Assembly (NCBI GenBank): GCA_937942965.1
Contig: CALDGN010000264.1
Coordinates: forward strand, 1-11,339
Source: an uncultured Acidimicrobiales bacterium
Lineage (GTDB): Bacteria > Actinomycetota > Acidimicrobiia > Acidimicrobiales > UBA10347
Direction of reading: 5' to 3'
DNA: 11,339 bases
Shown here: positions 1-6,582 of the stretch, one piece after another
Layout of the letters: the number at the start of each line of letters is the position of its first letter
Numbering within the stretch: the first letter of the stretch is position 1
The notes under the pieces: model-generated
Told to the model about the DNA's origin: nothing
What the model saw: only the letters and a program-made list of their open reading frames with translations
Database searches by the model: none
Program-made: the position numbers and the translations under genes

Positions 1-457
1 CGTCACCAAGGTGTTCGCGGTCGACCCATCGGAGCTCGGACAGAAGCTGGCCGCCAAGAGGATTGCGGCGTCGTCGGTCGACATCGAACCTGTCGGGCTG
101 ACCGGTGAGCTTCTGCCGCTCGACGACAACAGCTGCGACGCGGGCTTGCTGACGTTCACGTTGTGCACGATCCCGGACCACATGGCCGCTCTTGCGGAGC
201 TGCGGCGCGTGATCCGTCCAGGTGGCACGCTCCACTTCTTGGAACACGGGCTGTCCGAGGATCCGTCGGTGCAGCGCTGGCAGCACCGAATCAATCCGGT
301 GCAGAACCGTCTCGCCGACGGCTGCAACTTGAATCGCACCATCGTCGCCGACATCGAAGCGGCCGGATTCGTCGTGGACTGGTCCGATGCGTCGTATGCC
401 GGTCACCCAAAACCGGCCACCTGGTTCACGGTGGGCAGGGCCGACAATCCAGACTGA
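1..457 (+). CDS. Class I SAM-dependent methyltransferase, C-terminal part (5' end outside the window)
   Basis: The reading frame is open from base 2 and stops with TGA at 455-457, so the N-terminal part, including the glycine-rich SAM loop, is missing. What remains fits the second half of a Rossmann-fold methyltransferase (Methyltransf_11 type). An acidic strand end (FAVDPSE) would hold the SAM ribose. It is followed by LPLDDNSCDAG and the LTFTLCTIPD strand, then the helix and turn ELRRVIRPGG leading into LHFLEHG. The tail, with LADGCNLNRT and DIEAAGF, resembles small-molecule or thiol methyltransferases of the UbiE/METTL7 type; this comparison is from memory. The next gene starts 4 bases after the stop, so the two are probably co-transcribed and translationally coupled. 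The substrate is unknown. The family call is secure and the subfamily is not. Confidence 0.85.
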   Translation, partial: VTKVFAVDPSELGQKLAAKRIAASSVDIEPVGLTGELLPLDDNSCDAGLLTFTLCTIPDHMAALAELRRVIRPGGTLHFLEHGLSEDPSVQRWQHRINPVQNRLADGCNLNRTIVADIEAAGFVVDWSDASYAGHPKPATWFTVGRADNPD

Positions 458-461
458 GGGC

Positions 462-1715
462 ATGGCTTCGACCCACGGCTCCGCTCCACAGCCACCGTTC
501 GCTCCGGCATCGGCTGAGTACCAAGACCTCGTCGATCACGCGCTGATGACGACCCGCGGTGTGCGGGCGCGTCTCGACTTCGAACGAGATGTCGATGACC
601 AGACAATCCTCGACTGCATCGATGTTGCTGAGCAGGCCCCGACCGGAGGCAACAACGGCAGCCGTCGCTGGATCGTGATTCGCGATCAAGCCACCAAAGA
701 CCGCATGGCCGAGCTGTACCTGTCGGCCGGTGTCGAATGGGTGATCAAGAAGGCCGAAGAGCTCGAAGGCACCGGCCATCAGAACGAGAAGCTGATGCTC
801 GGCGCCAAGCGGCTGGGCGAGAACATCCAGCGCACGCCTGCGTTGGTCATCCCGACGATCATGGGGAAGCACGATGGCTCGGGTCGCCCGGGCTTGTTCG
901 ACTCGGTGATCCAGTCCGCCTGGAGCTTCATGGTCGCGCTCCGGGCCCGCGGGCTCGGCACGGTCTGGACGACGATGTTCCTGAACGAGGCGCCGGCGGT
1001 AAACGAACTGCTCGACATCCCGTCCGACGTCACGATGATCTCGCTCTTCCCGGTCGCGCACACGATCGGTGTCGACTTCAAGGCGACGAGCCGCCGGTAC
1101 CCCGCTCGTGACATCACCTACTTCGATCGTTACGGGCGCACGCTCGCCGAGGCCCGCAGCGAGCCCCGTCGGATGGCTGACGGTCCCGGGATCGTCGTCG
1201 AGGCCGACATCAAGGCCTCGCCCACGGTGATTTGGGGCATCATCAGCGACCCGAACATGCCCGCTGAGTTCAGCGAAGAGTTCCAAGGCGGCAGCTGGGA
1301 CGATCCCGATGCCGCACCTGCCGTGGGCTCAACCTTCACCGGTCACAACAAGCACGAGCTCGTCGGCGAGTGGTCGACGACCTGTCACGTCGCCGAGTGG
1401 GATCCGCCCTCGGCATTCGCCTGGCACGTCTCAGACCTCGAGCAATCGGCGGCCCGCTGGCGCTTCACCTGCGAGAAGGTCCCTGGCGGAAGCCGCCTGC
1501 GCTTCCACATGCGGCTCGGTCCTGGCCGTTCGGGCATGACGCCGATGATCGAGCAGAACCCCGAGGCCGAACCGAGCCTGATCGAGTTCCGCCAAGATCA
1601 GCATCGCGACAACATGCGTCTGACGCTCGACGGCATCAAAGCCAAGGCCGAAGCGATCGCCGCATCCGCACGCAAAGACAGCGGTTTCCCCGGCATGGGC
1701 TCGAAGCGCGACTAG
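462..1715 (+). CDS. Nitroreductase-family protein fused to a C-terminal SRPBCC domain
   Basis: The protein has 417 residues if translation starts at the ATG at 462. That start is preceded by GAGGG, which overlaps the end of the methyltransferase gene. An in-frame upstream ATG at 387 lies inside that gene and is unlikely. Residues about 28-225 form a nitroreductase-like FMN domain. It has the N-terminal basic stretch TTRGVRARLDF that normally contacts the FMN phosphate, the APTGGNNGSRRW segment, a helix ending in LRARGLGTVWTT, and LFPVAHTIGVDFK near the end. Residues about 243-400 form an SRPBCC/polyketide-cyclase-like pocket: IVVEADIKASPTVIWGIISD, then WDPPSAFAWHVSD and SRLRFHMRLGPG, then a long C-terminal helix. 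Nitroreductase domains normally stand alone at about 200 residues, so this is a true two-domain fusion. The SRPBCC half could bind a hydrophobic substrate for the flavin half; that role is inferred. Whether it uses FMN with NAD(P)H or F420 cannot be decided here. Confidence 0.88.
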   Translation: MASTHGSAPQPPFAPASAEYQDLVDHALMTTRGVRARLDFERDVDDQTILDCIDVAEQAPTGGNNGSRRWIVIRDQATKDRMAELYLSAGVEWVIKKAEELEGTGHQNEKLMLGAKRLGENIQRTPALVIPTIMGKHDGSGRPGLFDSVIQSAWSFMVALRARGLGTVWTTMFLNEAPAVNELLDIPSDVTMISLFPVAHTIGVDFKATSRRYPARDITYFDRYGRTLAEARSEPRRMADGPGIVVEADIKASPTVIWGIISDPNMPAEFSEEFQGGSWDDPDAAPAVGSTFTGHNKHELVGEWSTTCHVAEWDPPSAFAWHVSDLEQSAARWRFTCEKVPGGSRLRFHMRLGPGRSGMTPMIEQNPEAEPSLIEFRQDQHRDNMRLTLDGIKAKAEAIAASARKDSGFPGMGSKRD

Positions 1716-1748
1716 CCCTACTGGAGTCAGTCCGCAGAGTGGCCAGAG

Positions 1749-1763
1749 CGCAGCGAAGCTGCG
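1749..1763. terminator. Candidate bidirectional terminator hairpin between convergent genes
   Basis: A perfect inverted repeat, CGCAGC-GAA-GCTGCG, lies in the 56-base gap between the nitroreductase stop at 1715 and the metallo-hydrolase stop at 1772. Its centre is GCGAAGC, a sequence known to form an unusually stable mini-hairpin in DNA. There is no T-run on either side, so it is not a classical rho-independent terminator. The position between two converging genes is the main support. Confidence 0.35.
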
Positions 1764-1771
1764 ATTGCGAG

Positions 1772-2647
1772 TTAGCGGAGTGGTGCGCCTTCGACGTCGA
1801 GCCACCAGCCACCGCCGTCGTGGTGTTTGACGTAGCCCGCGGTTGGTGTGGCGAAGTGGGTGCCGATGAAGAGCACATCGGTGTCGACGTACTTCGAGAG
1901 CAGCGTGTTGCGGGTCGCCTGACCTGCGGGCTGGTCGTAGTCGGCTGAGGAGCACCAGTCGGTGCGCGTCATCTGGCACGGGTGGTGGATGCAGTCGCCG
2001 GTGATGAGCGCTTCGTCGCCGTTCGAGGTGATGTGGATCGAGCAGTGGCCAGGTGTATGCCCAGGCGTCGGTTCGAGCTGCACGCCCTCGCACACCACAT
2101 GCTTCCAGTCGACGAGGTCGACGAGTCCGGCGTCGACGACGGGCTGCACCGAGTCGGCCATGATGTCGCCGTAGGCGTCTTCGTCTGCGCTGTCGTTCCA
2201 GTAGTTGAACTCTTTGTCCGCGAGCAGGTAGCGGGCGTTCGGGAACGTCGGCACCCATTCGCCGTCGACGAGCATCGTGTTCCAGCCGACATGGTCGACG
2301 TGCAGGTGGGTGCACAACACGACGTCGATGGTTTCGCGCGGGTACCCGGCCGCTTCGAGGTCCTGCAGGAAGTTCGTCTGCAGGTTGCTCCAGGCAGGGA
2401 TGTTGCGTTCCTTGTCGTTGCCGATGCAGGTGTCAACGATGATCCGCTTGTCGCCGGTGTCGATCACGAGCGCGTGGATGCTCATGATGAGACGACCCTC
2501 GGGTGTCGCGAAGTGCGGCTGCATCCACTCGAGCTCGAGCGCGGCCTCTTTGGTTGCGTCGGGGAGGATGAACTTGGTCCCGCCCGGGACCTCCATCTCG
2601 ACGACACGAGTCACCGTGTAGTCACCGATCTGCCAGGTCTCGTTCAT
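1772..2647 (-). CDS. Metallo-beta-lactamase-fold hydrolase (lactonase/glyoxalase II-like)
   Basis: The protein has 291 residues, starts at ATG (2645-2647), and has AGGGAGC just upstream on the coding strand. All metal-ligand motifs of the superfamily are present: THLHVDH (His114, His116, Asp118, His119), TPGHTPGH (His201), the bridging Asp218 in ITGDC, and His264 in FIGTH. This predicts a complete dinuclear, probably zinc, site. The pattern fits the AiiA/lactonase and related hydrolase branch, but length and motifs alone do not show which ester, lactone or thioester is cut. No signal peptide is seen, so it is probably cytoplasmic. It is the last gene of a three-gene operon. Its Shine-Dalgarno abuts and slightly overlaps the stop codon of the upstream luciferase-like gene, with only 9 bases between the genes, which implies coupled translation. 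In this context it might open a ring or cleave an ester made by its partners; that is inference. Confidence 0.9.
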   Translation of the reverse strand: MNETWQIGDYTVTRVVEMEVPGGTKFILPDATKEAALELEWMQPHFATPEGRLIMSIHALVIDTGDKRIIVDTCIGNDKERNIPAWSNLQTNFLQDLEAAGYPRETIDVVLCTHLHVDHVGWNTMLVDGEWVPTFPNARYLLADKEFNYWNDSADEDAYGDIMADSVQPVVDAGLVDLVDWKHVVCEGVQLEPTPGHTPGHCSIHITSNGDEALITGDCIHHPCQMTRTDWCSSADYDQPAGQATRNTLLSKYVDTDVLFIGTHFATPTAGYVKHHDGGGWWLDVEGAPLR

Positions 2648-2656
2648 AGATGCTCC

Positions 2657-3571
2657 CTAGATGTGGGGGACGACGTCGGTCATGAAAGCCTGCATGGCTT
2701 CGAGTCGGGCATCGGGCCCGCCGGGCGCCGTGATGTCGACGAGGATGTGGTCGACGCCGATGGCCGACCACTTCGATGCGGTCTCGATCATCTGCTCGGC
2801 GGATCCAGCGATCGATAGTTCGGGGCGCATGGCGCTGGCTGGGTCGAGATAGAGCCGGATCGAGAGCTGCATCTCGTCGAGGCTGCGGCCTGCTTCGACC
2901 GTGAGCTCCTGGACGCGCTTCCACTCAGCCTCGACCGTCTCGATCGGTTCAAACGCGGCATGGAAGCAGTCGCCAAATCGAGCCGTGCGTCGAAAGGCTG
3001 GCTCGCTCGCGCCGCCGATCCACACCGGCATGTGATCCTGCACCGGCTTTGGCTCGAACTTGATTTCGGGGAACGAGTAGTACTCGCCGTCGTAGCTCGG
3101 GGTGTCGGCGGTGAACAGCTCGTGGAAGATCTCGAGCTGCTCGTCGGCACGCTTGCCTCGGTTGTCGTACGGCATGCCGAGCACTTCGAACTCTTCGCGC
3201 ATCCACCCGATGCCGGCGCCGAGAATGGCCCGGCCTTCGCTGACGACGTCGAGCGTCGCCATGAGCTTGGCGGTCTGCACCGGTGGCCGGTAGCCCATGA
3301 TCAGCACGGTCTGGCCGAGCTTCATCGTCTCGGTGATGCCTGCGACGAACAGCAAGGTGCCGATCGGGTCGAGCCACGCCATCGAGTTGGGTGCGGGGAA
3401 GCTGCCGTCGTCGGTGTACGGGTACTTCGACTCGATGTCGGTTGGCCATGCGATGTGGTCGCTGACCCAGCCGGAGTGCACGCCGAGCCGCTCGGCCTCG
3501 GCGCAGAACGTCTTGAGTGCGCTGCGGGTTGCGCCGCGGCCGAGTTGGGGAAGGTGAACGCCGATGTCCAT
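2657..3571 (-). CDS. F420-type luciferase-like monooxygenase/oxidoreductase (LLM class)
   Basis: The protein has 304 residues and starts at ATG 3569-3571 with GAGAGGACC upstream, overlapping the stop of the enoyl-CoA hydratase gene. The N-terminus MDIGVHLPQLG is the first strand of the bacterial-luciferase TIM barrel. It is followed by AERLGVHSGWVSDH, LGQTVLIMGYRPPVQTAK, the hallmark GAGIGWMREEFEVLGMP (residues 118-134) and MPVWIGGASEPAFRRTARFGD. This layout is typical of the actinobacterial F420-dependent subfamily described by TIGR03619-like models. Such enzymes move hydride to or from F420, and some family members are flavin monooxygenases. Cofactor choice is inferred from the subfamily because no single residue settles it. 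It is the middle gene of the operon. Pairing with a crotonase and a metallo-hydrolase suggests degradation of a CoA-linked or cyclic compound. Confidence 0.9.
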   Translation of the reverse strand: MDIGVHLPQLGRGATRSALKTFCAEAERLGVHSGWVSDHIAWPTDIESKYPYTDDGSFPAPNSMAWLDPIGTLLFVAGITETMKLGQTVLIMGYRPPVQTAKLMATLDVVSEGRAILGAGIGWMREEFEVLGMPYDNRGKRADEQLEIFHELFTADTPSYDGEYYSFPEIKFEPKPVQDHMPVWIGGASEPAFRRTARFGDCFHAAFEPIETVEAEWKRVQELTVEAGRSLDEMQLSIRLYLDPASAMRPELSIAGSAEQMIETASKWSAIGVDHILVDITAPGGPDARLEAMQAFMTDVVPHI

Positions 3572-3582
3572 GCGTGGTCCTC

Positions 3583-4413
3583 TCAGCGGCCCTTGAACTC
3601 GGGCTCGCGCTTCTCGACGAATGCCTTGCTTGCTTCGAGGTGATCCTCGGTCGTGCCGGAGTGGCGGTGGTGCGTGGCCTCGAGTTCGAGCGTCGTCATC
3701 AGATCGCCGGTGACCGAGCGATTGATGTTCTCCTTCATGTACCGATACGCGATCGGCGGGCCCGCGGCGAGCTTGGCGGCCGTTGCTCGCCAGTCGTCCT
3801 CGAACGTGTCGGCGGTGGCGGTCCAGTTAACGATGCCGAGGTCGAGTGCCGTGTCCATCGTCATCCGTTCCGGCAGGAAGTACAGCTCTTTGGCCTTGGC
3901 CGGGCCAACGAGCTGCGTCAGGAACCAGGTGCCGCCGTAGTCCCCAGCGAGGCCGACGCGAGCGAACGCGGTTGTCAGGATCGCGGTGTCGAGCGCGATG
4001 CGCATGTCGCACGCGAGTGCCATCGATAGCCCGGCGCCAGCCGCCGCTCCGCCGATCGCGGCGAGCGTTGGCTTGGGCATTTCGAAGAGCTTGCCCGAGG
4101 TGGCCTTGTGATTCAGGCGCTGTTGGTGAACGCCCTCGTCCCAGCTCGTTCCCTCGGTCGACCCGGCGCCGCCGCCTTCGGCGAACCCTTTGACATCGCC
4201 ACCCGCGCAGAAGGCTCCACCGGCGCCGGTCAGCACGACGCACTTCACATCGGCGGCGGTCTCGAAGTCATCGAGACAGGTGGCGATGCCGTCGAGCATC
4301 GCCCCGGTCAGCGCGTTACGGCGCTCAGGACGGTTCATCGTGATGATGCCGATGCCGTCGTCGGTGACCTCGCCGGTCAATGCGTCGGTGCCCGTCGTGA
4401 TTGTGCGGCCCAT
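3583..4413 (-). CDS. Enoyl-CoA hydratase/isomerase family protein (crotonase fold)
   Basis: The protein has 276 residues, the usual length for the family, and starts at ATG 4411-4413 after a strong GGGGGAA site. Crotonase motifs are clear: ITMNRPERRNALT (CoA binding), FCAGGDVKGF (first oxyanion-hole amide, residues 68-77), GGAAAGAGLSMALACD (second oxyanion-hole amide, near 126-128) and AGDYGGTWFLTQLVG. Against rat mitochondrial hydratase, the position of catalytic Glu144 appears to be Phe150, the Glu164 equivalent is kept as Glu176, and an aspartate (Asp158) sits before the GG turn. That pattern is more like the isomerase side of the family (PaaG or dienoyl-CoA isomerase types) than a standard hydratase. 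It is the first gene of the three-gene operon. Its substrate is a CoA thioester of unknown acyl group. The alignment was made by eye. Confidence 0.9.
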   Translation of the reverse strand: MGRTITTGTDALTGEVTDDGIGIITMNRPERRNALTGAMLDGIATCLDDFETAADVKCVVLTGAGGAFCAGGDVKGFAEGGGAGSTEGTSWDEGVHQQRLNHKATSGKLFEMPKPTLAAIGGAAAGAGLSMALACDMRIALDTAILTTAFARVGLAGDYGGTWFLTQLVGPAKAKELYFLPERMTMDTALDLGIVNWTATADTFEDDWRATAAKLAAGPPIAYRYMKENINRSVTGDLMTTLELEATHHRHSGTTEDHLEASKAFVEKREPEFKGR

Positions 4414-4457
4414 GCTTCCCCCTGCAGTTTCGTCTCTGGCGATGTTCGCAGACGCGA

Positions 4458-4497
4458 CAGAACCCCCGGCAATCCGATTGGATCGCCGGGGGTTCTG
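4458..4497 (-). terminator. Strong hairpin, probable terminator of the 5'-nucleotidase gene
   Basis: Two perfect 13-base arms (4458-4470 CAGAACCCCCGGC and 4485-4497) face each other. After one mismatch, the inner bases ATCC (4472-4475) and GGAT (4480-4483) pair again around a GATT loop. The hairpin starts 16 bases past the stop of the - strand 5'-nucleotidase gene. No T-run follows on the coding strand, as is common in GC-rich actinobacteria. Only 44 bases separate it from the enoyl-CoA hydratase start, so the promoter of the downstream operon must overlap this element or lie very close to it. Confidence 0.7.
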
Positions 4498-4513
4498 GCC
4501 GGAAAGCTAAAGG

Positions 4514-6358
4514 TCAGTCGCGGAAGCGGCGAGCCTCACGAGCAAACAAAGCACCGGCAGCGAGGATCGCCGAGCCGGCAATCACCAGGGGTGCCGTCGT
4601 CGCACCCGTGGTCGGGAGCTCCTCGGTGCCGCCACCGGTACCGCCGACGGCTTCGTCGACGATGGTGATGCGAGTGTCGGCCTCGGGGTAGTCCGCCGCG
4701 CTGACGGTGCCACCGAGCTCGTTGCTGATGTGATCAGCAAGTGCTCGCTGGTAGCTCGTGCCGACACGAGCGAACTCGATGTCGCCGAGTGGGTAACAGT
4801 CGCCGCCGCGGGCGAGGAAGTCGGCCGTTGCCAGCACGACTGGATCGCCAGCGACCACTGCCCCGTCTTGCACGATGACGGTGCCGTCGCTCAGCGTCAC
4901 GTCAGTGACTCGCGAGCCGGGATCTCCGATGAGGCCGCAGTCGCCCTCGTGGTCGATGTCTCGACCTGGGTTGGCGACGTTGACGTTCATCGTGAAGCCA
5001 GCGATCTGGGCAAATCGGCCTTCGGCATCGGGGAGGCCCGACACGGCGTTTTCGAGCAGTTCCTTGAAGCGCTCACGAGGGACTTCCATCGTCACGACGA
5101 AGTTCGGGAACGGAGCGATGTCGAATGTGTCGGCCAGCGAAATGTCGCCGGCCGGGATCACGGCATCGTTGCGAATACCGCCACCGTTCTGGATCGCAAC
5201 GTTGGGCACCGGCGCACCGAACACGGGTGCGAGCTGCTGGCCAGCGCTGAGCAGCGCATCGGCGAGCAGCGAACCTTCGTTGGCGCTCATGGTGCGGACC
5301 GACGAACGCTGACCGTCGAGGGCGACGTCGCTTGAACCGACGATGGTTCCGGCCAGGTCGGCCAGGTCAGCCGTGAGTGGTTCGACGACGGCAGCCTGCA
5401 CGTCGGCGTCGGGATCGATGTCGCCAATGCCGTGGGCCGAACCGTTGATGCCGGTGACGACGCCATCGGCATCGAAAGTCACGTCGAGCTGACCGATGCA
5501 GCGGTAGCCGCCAGGTCCGGTGACGACCGGGGTCTCACCGATGAACAGTGGGTAGTCGGCGGCGGCTTCTTCGTCGGGGAGGCAGGTGTCGCCTTCGTTC
5601 TTCAGCAGCTCGTCGCCACCACCAGCGATCACGACGTCAACGCCGTTGAGCTGAGGAACGAGTTCGCGGTCCTGGGTCAGACCCTGCAGGTGGCTGATCA
5701 GGATGATCTTGTTTACGCCGGCGGCTTCGAGTGCTTCGACCTCGGCATTGACTGCCGCGGCGACGTCGCTGCTGATGACCACATTGCGAGGGCTCGAGAT
5801 GTTCGGCAGTCGTGGGGTGATCGCACCGATCACGCCGACGGATCCACCGTCGGTCTCGATGACTGCCGAGGCTGCGATGCGGCCTTCGTCGACGAGTGCC
5901 TGGAGAGCGGGCTCGCCGCTGAAGTCCGCGTTGGAGCTGAGGAACGGGATCGCCGGCTCGAAACCGCTCACGAATTCGGCCGCAGTGTCGGGGCCGAAGT
6001 CGAAGTCATGGTTGCCGAGCGCCATCGCGTCGTAGAGGCCACTGAGGGCGACCGAGTCGTAGTACGGCACGCCGTTCGCCACGGCTGCGCTGAACTCCTT
6101 GGAGGCCAAGAAGTTGTCGCCGGAGGTGAGGGTGACGACACCGTCGCCGGGTGCGTCAGCCTGAAGTTGCTTCAGGCGGGCGACGAATCGGGCGATACCC
6201 GGATCATCGTCACTGGGGAGCAGATTCGACTCCCCGTCGTTGTTGTGCAGAATCGTGATGGTTGTGCCGTCCTGGGCGGTGGCGCCAGCTGGAAAAACCA
6301 GTGTCGCCATCATCAGGACCGCCGAGATCACACTGACCAATACGGCCGCTCGCTTCAC
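4514..6358 (-). CDS. Exported UshA-like 5'-nucleotidase/metallophosphoesterase with LPTTG cell-wall anchor
   Basis: The protein has 614 residues from GTG at 6356-6358. This start follows AAGGGAGAG and gives a clean signal peptide: VKR, a hydrophobic core, then ATA-Q with cleavage near residue 28. A longer in-frame GTG at 6406 would bury the signal in a charged leader. An N-terminal metallophosphatase domain carries TITILHNNDGE, SGDNFL (Asp81), ALGNHDFDFG (Asn117-His118) and ISHLQG (His223). The C-terminal 5'-nucleotidase domain carries IQNGGGIRND, GDISLADTFDIAPFPN and FAQIAGF. The C-terminus has EELPTTG (LPTTG at 581-585), a hydrophobic span and a basic tail REARRFRD, which is a complete sortase sorting signal. 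It is therefore probably fixed to the cell surface and may hydrolyse extracellular nucleotides or other phosphoesters. Two metal motifs are atypical: DxH is Asp41-Gly-Glu43, and the usual GHxH is GGGDE at 246-250. Activity may therefore differ from classical UshA. Confidence 0.9.
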   Translation of the reverse strand: MKRAAVLVSVISAVLMMATLVFPAGATAQDGTTITILHNNDGESNLLPSDDDPGIARFVARLKQLQADAPGDGVVTLTSGDNFLASKEFSAAVANGVPYYDSVALSGLYDAMALGNHDFDFGPDTAAEFVSGFEPAIPFLSSNADFSGEPALQALVDEGRIAASAVIETDGGSVGVIGAITPRLPNISSPRNVVISSDVAAAVNAEVEALEAAGVNKIILISHLQGLTQDRELVPQLNGVDVVIAGGGDELLKNEGDTCLPDEEAAADYPLFIGETPVVTGPGGYRCIGQLDVTFDADGVVTGINGSAHGIGDIDPDADVQAAVVEPLTADLADLAGTIVGSSDVALDGQRSSVRTMSANEGSLLADALLSAGQQLAPVFGAPVPNVAIQNGGGIRNDAVIPAGDISLADTFDIAPFPNFVVTMEVPRERFKELLENAVSGLPDAEGRFAQIAGFTMNVNVANPGRDIDHEGDCGLIGDPGSRVTDVTLSDGTVIVQDGAVVAGDPVVLATADFLARGGDCYPLGDIEFARVGTSYQRALADHISNELGGTVSAADYPEADTRITIVDEAVGGTGGGTEELPTTGATTAPLVIAGSAILAAGALFAREARRFRD

Positions 6359-6362
6359 GCGT

Positions 6363-6371
6363 CTCTCCCTT
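6363..6371 (-). promoter_or_regulatory. Shine-Dalgarno that fixes the GTG start of the 5'-nucleotidase
   Basis: On the coding strand this reads AAGGGAGAG. The GGGAG core ends 6 bases before the GTG at 6356-6358. It supports the internal GTG, which is followed directly by a signal peptide, over the in-frame GTG 48 bases upstream at 6406. Confidence 0.75.
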
Positions 6372-6487
6372 GAGTCGGTTCTCCCGAAACCTAGTGCGCC
6401 GCTCACCTCGATGGGTGACGATCATGTGAACGGTTTGCGAAGCCTCATGTGCCAAAGAGAGCCCAAAACCACGCGCCCCCAAAACCT

Positions 6488-6518
6488 CGATGTCCGAGGC
6501 ACGAGGCCTCGGACATCG
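6488..6518 (-). terminator. Hairpin terminator of the propeller-dockerin gene
   Basis: Perfect 12-base arms (6488-6499 CGATGTCCGAGG and 6507-6518) flank a 7-base loop. The element starts 64 bases past the stop at 6583. On the - strand the 3' arm is followed by AGGTTTTGGGGG, giving a short T-run that fits a rho-independent terminator for the - strand gene. It separates that gene from the 5'-nucleotidase, which then needs its own promoter somewhere in 6359-6487. I see no convincing -35/-10 pair there. Confidence 0.7.
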
Positions 6519-6582
6519 GGTATTCAGCGATTCCACCGTGGGGCGGATGGGGGTTGGTAGCTAGATCAAGACGGCGGTAGCC

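Noticed and set aside
387..461. Earlier ATG for the nitroreductase-SRPBCC gene
   Set aside because: It would overlap the methyltransferase by 71 bases and add a basic leader without family similarity. The ATG at 462 has GAGGG upstream.
426..1286. - strand open frame opposite the nitroreductase domain
   Set aside because: The composition is Arg/Asp/His-rich and no motif is seen. The + strand protein has clear nitroreductase and SRPBCC motifs over the same bases.
1772..2647. Quorum-quenching acyl-homoserine lactonase
   Set aside because: The metal motifs fit but are shared by many hydrolases of the fold. The operon partners suggest catabolism, and nothing points to acyl-homoserine lactone.
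1982..2818. Long + strand open frame across the metallo-hydrolase and LLM genes
   Set aside because: It crosses the junction of two well-supported genes and is Val/Asp/His-rich without any domain, as expected for an antisense shadow.
5432..6373. Long + strand open frame opposite the 5'-nucleotidase
   Set aside because: The translation has no recognisable domain and mirrors the codon pattern of the clear 5'-nucleotidase on the other strand. Long antisense frames are expected in GC-rich DNA.
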